Shown here piece by piece: positions 59,224 through 64,000 of a stretch of 64,000 bases of DNA. Source of the DNA: an uncultured Colwellia sp. (GTDB taxonomy: Bacteria > Pseudomonadota > Gammaproteobacteria > Enterobacterales > Alteromonadaceae); the NCBI GenBank assembly GCA_913061475.1, contig CAJXUN010000001.1:186001-250000 (forward strand), in the 5' to 3' direction. A program made the translations under genes and the position numbers. The notes under the pieces were generated by a model. That model had not been told where the DNA came from. It searched no databases and was given only the letters and a program-made list of their open reading frames with translations. Position 1 is the stretch's first letter. Each line of letters begins with the position of its first letter.

Positions 59224-62200
59224 TTATTTCATCTGGCCTTTGATTAAATTAGCACTATTAGCAAAGCCGGCTAAGGTTGTAGCCATGGCAGCTAAAGAGC
59301 CAAATATGATGAAGAGTGACTCGCCAGAGGTGAGTGCAATTGCCGCTATCCCTAGAAAAATCATCAAGGTTAGCGGTAATTTATAGTTACGCCAAGGACC
59401 TTGATCGGCACTTTTAACAATCATATTTAATGTTGTTTGTGACTCAGCGTTAAGAACAAATTCAGCAAAACTCTGGTTAATTATTTTCAAATGGTCATTA
59501 TCAACTTTGATTAAACCATTAATGGCCAAATGCTCGATAACGATATTATTCATAGGATTTAGTCTGTTGCCCTTTGCTAAATGATATAGGGCAAGCTTCT
59601 CTTCGTTCGAGCACAGCTCCCATTTAAAGCGGAATAAAGCTTCTGAGCACAAATGAATGTAATGCAATGTCGCCCAATGTGGCTTATCACTCGCTTCTAC
59701 ATCAGTGTTTTGTGCGACTTGATTTTTTAAATAACTAAGCTCAGGAAAGTATTCAAGCTCTTCATCTAATACACTTTTATTTACTGACAAGGTTAATTCC
59801 ACTGGCACTTTAACGCTAAAATCTTTTAAACATTCTGACCAGCTTATATATTCAATGTTTTGATTTATGTCCACGTTAACCTCAGGCAATAGCGCTTTCA
59901 TTTCGACTTTTTGCAGACTATTAAAGCCGACTACAACGGTAAAAGACGCGAGGAGTTGAGTATCTACTAAGGTCTTTAGATCGGTTATTAGTGTCAATAG
60001 CGCTAACCTTGAATTGCGATAATTTAAGCATGTTTCAATTTCACAGAGATAAATATTAAGCAACCCGCATTCTTTATCACGGGTAATGCTAATACATAAA
60101 TTTTTCAACTGCTTGCGGTTAGCTTTTAACTCTTGTAAACATGGACTTAATGAGTATAGTTTGGGAAAGTATTTTAGTGTTTCATTTTCATCAAAGTTGG
60201 CTCTATTAATAGAGATAAGCCAGTCGACATTTATCCCCTGTGTTTGTGGCCTATTCATATCTATTTCAAGTTTTGGACTAATAGTGGGCCTGCTGTTTGA
60301 GCTCTGACTGTTGGTCAGCTTTGCTGCTACTATACTCTGAATATATTTTAAAAAGTCTTCTTGGCAGTAAACTCTACCAATTAACACTTTGCGTTGGAAA
60401 TACTCCCAAGCTACCACAAGTAGTGCAAATAGCAGGATATATTTAAAGATGATAAAACCACTAATCGCAACCACTTGACCCTTGGTACTTTCTGGTTTCA
60501 TGCCGCCATCAACTTGTTGATAAAATAAATACATTTGCGCCCATCGCCAAAAATATCTGGTGCCTTCTAGGCTAGATAGACTTGGTAAATCGTCAGGAGT
60601 CACTTCACTGGAGTATCCTTCACAGCGTTCTAAATCCTCAATTTTTATCAACTTATCAGGTGTAACATTGTGTTGCGTTACCGTGTTTGGATACAACATT
60701 AGTGCTATCTTATTAAGTTCGGTCAGTTCAAGATTAGTTTGACTGCATTGATAATTGTGATAATAAGCATTTAAGCTTTTGATCGGTAATAACGCCGTAA
60801 TATGAAAATAAATAATGTGGGTCATGCAAATCAGCAATAAGACTTGCCATAATCTTCTATTTTCTTTGATTTTATATTTAAGCGCGTGAAAAAATACGAT
60901 TAAAACTTCCGATATCACAACCGCGTAAAACACGTGATATATACCTAGTTCACTATCGGTACATAATAGATAAACCTGATTCAATAAAAAAAACAGCATA
61001 TAACCACAAGCGATATAAATACTGAACACTTTCGCCCACTTTTTAAGTTTTGATTTTTTGATTTTCTTCAATTCAGGATACGTATTCAATTTATCTAATA
61101 GCAATTTTAACCTTTGTAGAATAGGGTTATTATTTCGAATCGGTAGATTAAAATTATAGATAATGTAATTAACGCTAAATAAAAAACAAACAATGAAAAG
61201 CATGATAAGACTGAAGCAAATAACGATGTAAAGAAATTCATTGGTCATTAAAGTATCTAAGCTATCATCAGGGTAAAAAATCACGATTGACCACTTATCA
61301 AATGTACTGGCATTAATAAAAAAACGCCCTTCTTTACCATGATAAAAGCCTTTGATCGCCGCTAGGCTTACATCAAGACTATTGTCCAAGCCCGCCTTTA
61401 TCCAATGTTCAACGTTAGAAGTCTCATGACTTGAGTAAAATATATTTTCAACCATCGAACGGTCTTCGTTACTATGAAAAAGTACATCGCCGTCATTTCG
61501 ATTGATGATCATATAAGTAAAATCAAGTGTACTCGGCTTCGCTAGACTTAAGCTTTTAAACAATACATCTGCGCCTAAGACATAACTTTTCAGCTCATTA
61601 GTATCTGTGGTTGTACATTCATTGATATTGCACATCGGCATAGAGATTGTGGTGCCAAGCGTGCCATCTGCAACATTTAACAAACGTTGGATATGGACGT
61701 TTTTATAGCGAGATTTTTTATCGCTATCAGGTGAATCGTTATCTTTTTTAAATGCTATTGTGCTACCCTGCTGATCTCTGACCAATTGATAATAGGCACG
61801 ATGAGAAAGGTTATCTGCTGTTGGAAGATTATTTATTTCACTGAATGAAATAGAAGGCATTGAGGTAATACCTTCGCTGTTGACGGTAAATATAGACAGC
61901 AGTCCATTAGGCAATACGGGCAGATCAGGAAATACCCGCGGATCAGGCAAATTAAGATGGCTTTGAAAGGGCTCTATACTTACTGCTAAGTTGTCTTTAT
62001 AAAAACTTGCTGCTTTGGCCCCACCTTTAGCGTTTTTGTTAAGCTTGTGTAATATAATACTAAGCTCATCAATGTTGATATTTTGTTTTATTTCGTTATC
62101 TTCGTCTTTTAACGCAGCGCTTTGGTTGATTAATATTTTATCTATCCCTAACGCTTTATCGACTAAGTCGCTGGGTAATTTATAAGTCAGAGACTCATCC

Positions 62201-63444
62201 TTATCTCCAACATTATCCTGACATTTATCTTTTGTTTGACATACATCTGGTAAATTTATATTTGCGTTTTTTAAGTTTGAGTAAACATTGTGATAAAAGC
62301 CTCGATATTTTTCTAGTGTGCTAAAAGCCGCGTCGATCTCTTTTGCTAATTTACTATCAATTGCCGTCAAATAATCAATAGCTTGTTGATCTTTATCCGA
62401 TTGAAGAATGGCTTTTTGCATATTAGCCAAGAGCAAAGCGACTAAAACAATAAATAAAAAGTAACTGATTAACTGAATACTATACCTATGGGTTCGACTG
62501 ACAACATGATTTTTAGGTAACATAAATAACCTTAAAATCACCCAACAAAATAACACACAGGCGATAGTGACAACTAACAGCGTTAAATCCCAGTAACCGG
62601 TACCATTAATGGCCAGCTTTTGTTTCGGCAGTAAACCAACCAAGTACAAATGCTGGTTATCAGCCAGCGCTCCTGCCTGATCAAAGATGCCAATATTGAC
62701 TTTAAATGGAAACATAAACACACGAAAATCACCACTAGACAAGGTTAAATCGATATCGGTACTCATATTGGATAACGCTTGATTTTGTTCATTATTCTTA
62801 GTTTTTTCTTTAGAGAAATTCCATCGTGATTGCGCTTTGTTTTTTGCAATAGCTTCTTGAATTGACGCAATATCGACAATTGAAATGCGTTTGTCTTTAC
62901 CGACACTTGATAACACTTTTTTGTCAGCATTAACCAGTAAGTACTGGCTAAAACCTTGTGTTGTTGCTGGCATAATCGATGTTAATGACAAGTAGGCGTA
63001 TTCGGTGCGGGGAATGCTATCAGTCTTGGAATTATCGGTTTTAATACTCTTCGAATTATTGCTATCTGCGTTGCTCTTTTCATCACCCGCATTAGCTTTA
63101 CAAAAAACCACGACTTGATCGTGGGCCAACTTGTATTCAAATTTTTTGCTCAAACACTTAGAGCCGTTGTCCCGATAGCTTGGTAAAATTGCTCGTATGG
63201 CGTTGAAATTGGCATTTTTATTTACCGAGCTTTTGAGTTGATTTAATGAAATGTTAAGTTTATTAGAGGCTTCATACAATACACGATAGTAGTCTTGATT
63301 GAGTGCACTATCTTTGACTGTTGAAAATTTGTGATAAATAAATGTTAATACCATCAAACTAATAACAACGACAACATTACCGAGAGCTATTTTTTTTGGT
63401 TGATTAACTGCTTTATTACTTTCAGTGGTTGCTTTAGAAGACAT
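59224..63444 (-). CDS. Giant ten-helix membrane protein with extracytoplasmic sensor-like regions, unknown function
   Basis: 1,406 residues. About ten membrane helices lie near residues 22-42, 285-308, 320-345, 735-765, 808-830, 838-855, 865-888, 988-1013, 1355-1373 and 1380-1398. Two large outside regions follow: 43-285, and 346-730, whose end (DFTYMIINRNDGDVLFHSN, KWSIVIFYPDD) is Cache/PAS-like. A cytoplasmic part (1014-1350) has a degenerate NTPase-like stretch (IYLCEIETCL, SFTVVVGFNSL) and a winged-helix-like segment (SNEEKLALYHLAKGNRLNP...EHLAINGLIKV) before the last helical hairpin. No kinase, GGDEF or Walker A motif was seen. AAGGATG precedes the ATG. Its function is not known. Confidence 0.75.
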   Translation of the reverse strand: MSSKATTESNKAVNQPKKIALGNVVVVISLMVLTFIYHKFSTVKDSALNQDYYRVLYEASNKLNISLNQLKSSVNKNANFNAIRAILPSYRDNGSKCLSKKFEYKLAHDQVVVFCKANAGDEKSNADSNNSKSIKTDNSKTDSIPRTEYAYLSLTSIMPATTQGFSQYLLVNADKKVLSSVGKDKRISIVDIASIQEAIAKNKAQSRWNFSKEKTKNNEQNQALSNMSTDIDLTLSSGDFRVFMFPFKVNIGIFDQAGALADNQHLYLVGLLPKQKLAINGTGYWDLTLLVVTIACVLFCWVILRLFMLPKNHVVSRTHRYSIQLISYFLFIVLVALLLANMQKAILQSDKDQQAIDYLTAIDSKLAKEIDAAFSTLEKYRGFYHNVYSNLKNANINLPDVCQTKDKCQDNVGDKDESLTYKLPSDLVDKALGIDKILINQSAALKDEDNEIKQNINIDELSIILHKLNKNAKGGAKAASFYKDNLAVSIEPFQSHLNLPDPRVFPDLPVLPNGLLSIFTVNSEGITSMPSISFSEINNLPTADNLSHRAYYQLVRDQQGSTIAFKKDNDSPDSDKKSRYKNVHIQRLLNVADGTLGTTISMPMCNINECTTTDTNELKSYVLGADVLFKSLSLAKPSTLDFTYMIINRNDGDVLFHSNEDRSMVENIFYSSHETSNVEHWIKAGLDNSLDVSLAAIKGFYHGKEGRFFINASTFDKWSIVIFYPDDSLDTLMTNEFLYIVICFSLIMLFIVCFLFSVNYIIYNFNLPIRNNNPILQRLKLLLDKLNTYPELKKIKKSKLKKWAKVFSIYIACGYMLFFLLNQVYLLCTDSELGIYHVFYAVVISEVLIVFFHALKYKIKENRRLWQVLLLICMTHIIYFHITALLPIKSLNAYYHNYQCSQTNLELTELNKIALMLYPNTVTQHNVTPDKLIKIEDLERCEGYSSEVTPDDLPSLSSLEGTRYFWRWAQMYLFYQQVDGGMKPESTKGQVVAISGFIIFKYILLFALLVVAWEYFQRKVLIGRVYCQEDFLKYIQSIVAAKLTNSQSSNSRPTISPKLEIDMNRPQTQGINVDWLISINRANFDENETLKYFPKLYSLSPCLQELKANRKQLKNLCISITRDKECGLLNIYLCEIETCLNYRNSRLALLTLITDLKTLVDTQLLASFTVVVGFNSLQKVEMKALLPEVNVDINQNIEYISWSECLKDFSVKVPVELTLSVNKSVLDEELEYFPELSYLKNQVAQNTDVEASDKPHWATLHYIHLCSEALFRFKWELCSNEEKLALYHLAKGNRLNPMNNIVIEHLAINGLIKVDNDHLKIINQSFAEFVLNAESQTTLNMIVKSADQGPWRNYKLPLTLMIFLGIAAIALTSGESLFIIFGSLAAMATTLAGFANSANLIKGQMK

Positions 63445-63578
63445 CGACGCATCCTTGTGGTCTTTTTTTGCACCTGCTTAATAATCGTACAACAGGGTAA
63501 AAAGTCAAGTTATGCCGTTAAATGGGATTTCTGTGTAGACATTATGTCATAAGCGCTTAAGCAAATTTATGCGGTCTT

Positions 63579-63609
63579 TTATTGATCTGCTTATTGATTG
63601 CTTATTGAT
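63579..63609. promoter_or_regulatory. Three TTATTGAT direct repeats at helical spacing
   Basis: TTATTGAT occurs at 63579, 63591 and 63602, 12 and 11 bp apart, so all three face the same side of the helix. They lie about 135-165 bp upstream of the giant membrane protein start. A regulator-binding site is possible but not shown. Confidence 0.4.
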
Positions 63610-63640
63610 GTAATTTGTCGATATCCAAGCCTAATGAAAG

Positions 63641-63671
63641 CAAAATCCAGTTAATTCCTAACTGGATTTTG
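63641..63671 (-). terminator. Terminator after the iron-containing alcohol dehydrogenase gene
   Basis: Perfect 13-bp stem CAAAATCCAGTTA/TAACTGGATTTTG with a 5-nt loop. The minus-strand side ends in TTTTG, so the T-run is short. Confidence 0.75.
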
Positions 63672-63736
63672 TCAAGATGATATAACGAAACATAACGTTA
63701 AGCATCGTCAACACGTGTTCTGTCTTATGCTATTTA

Positions 63737-64000
63737 TTACATAGCAGAAATAAATATCTGGCAAATTTCCTCATGGCTTGCTTGTTTAGGGTTAGTTAAA
63801 CCACAAACATCTTTTAAAGCGTTATCCGCTAACATAGCGATATCGCTTGCCTTTGCACCGAGTATTGCTAACCCTGCGGGGATCCCAACTTTGCTTGCTA
63901 AGTCTTCAATCGCATTAATTGCAGCACTTGCGCCTTGCTCTGCTGACATGGCACTAACATCTACGCCCATACTATGGGCAATATCTTTTAAACGCTCTGC
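63737..64000 (-). CDS. Iron-containing alcohol dehydrogenase (partial, C-terminal end only)
   Basis: 88 codons, open at the window edge. The visible end AERLKDIAHSMGVDVSAMS...KVGIPAGLAILGAKASDI...DNALKDVCGLTNPKQASHEEICQIFISAM is the C-terminus of class III Fe-dependent alcohol dehydrogenases such as YiaY, FucO and AdhB. The catalytic and metal-binding parts are outside the window, so the substrate cannot be inferred. A hairpin terminator follows. Confidence 0.92.
   Translation of the reverse strand, partial: AERLKDIAHSMGVDVSAMSAEQGASAAINAIEDLASKVGIPAGLAILGAKASDIAMLADNALKDVCGLTNPKQASHEEICQIFISAM

Overview
This 64 kb window looks like ordinary chromosome from a marine, probably cold-adapted gammaproteobacterium of the Alteromonadales (Colwellia/Thalassotalea-like). 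The reasons are the low-GC coding style, the gene order clpA-infA-bpt-aat-trxB-ald-lrp-ftsK-lolA-rarA-crcB-serS, the complete bioA/bioBFCD locus, and the set of housekeeping proteins, all of which read as proteobacterial. The genus is inferred from gene order and style, not from a search. No rRNA, tRNA, CRISPR array, prophage or insertion sequence was recognised.

Layout. 1-5,965: the N-degron region, with ClpA (5' end outside the window), IF-1, Bpt, Aat and thioredoxin reductase; a TPR-protein gene broken at an 8-bp tandem repeat sits between bpt and aat. 6,301-14,382: ald/lrp (divergent), then ftsK-lolA-rarA-crcB-serS on the plus strand. 14,910-24,695: a CPA2 antiporter, a thioredoxin-like protein, an M14 carboxypeptidase, an AGCS symporter, a zinc-ribbon protein, YeaC plus a DUF349 protein, and asparaginase. 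24,863-34,902: SppA, a YdjA-type nitroreductase, AsnRS, a small membrane protein, and the biotin genes (bioA diverging from bioBFCD). 35,061-47,534: a mixed stretch with peptidase E, an orphan HicB-like protein, ferredoxin-NADP reductase, two GST-family proteins, a TPR lipoprotein with an M28 peptidase lipoprotein, a phosphoribosyltransferase, a nucleotide pyrophosphatase/phosphodiesterase, an EAL-HDOD protein and a lipoprotein. 47,604-54,769: a KefB/C-type antiporter, a stand-alone tyrosine recombinase with a strong inverted repeat upstream, a cytochrome c/universal stress protein/beta-CASP RNase operon, and an EamA transporter. 54,819-64,000: a tandem nitrilase-fold protein without catalytic cysteines, a solute-binding protein, an RhlE-type helicase, a 1,406-residue ten-helix membrane protein of unknown function, and the 3' end of an iron-containing alcohol dehydrogenase.

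How genes work together. ClpA, Bpt and Aat together form most of the bacterial N-degron pathway: the two transferases put leucine on Asp/Glu and Lys/Arg N-termini, and ClpAP degrades the tagged proteins. Ald and its divergent Lrp-type regulator form an alanine-responsive pair, and the AGCS symporter may import the substrate. bioF, bioC and bioD are tightly packed and, with bioB and bioA, cover pimeloyl-ACP initiation and ring assembly.

The least explained items are the repeat-disrupted TPR gene, the 1,406-residue membrane protein, the cysteine-less double nitrilase, the recombinase with its 36-bp inverted repeat, and a 33-bp periodic array upstream of the orphan hicB.
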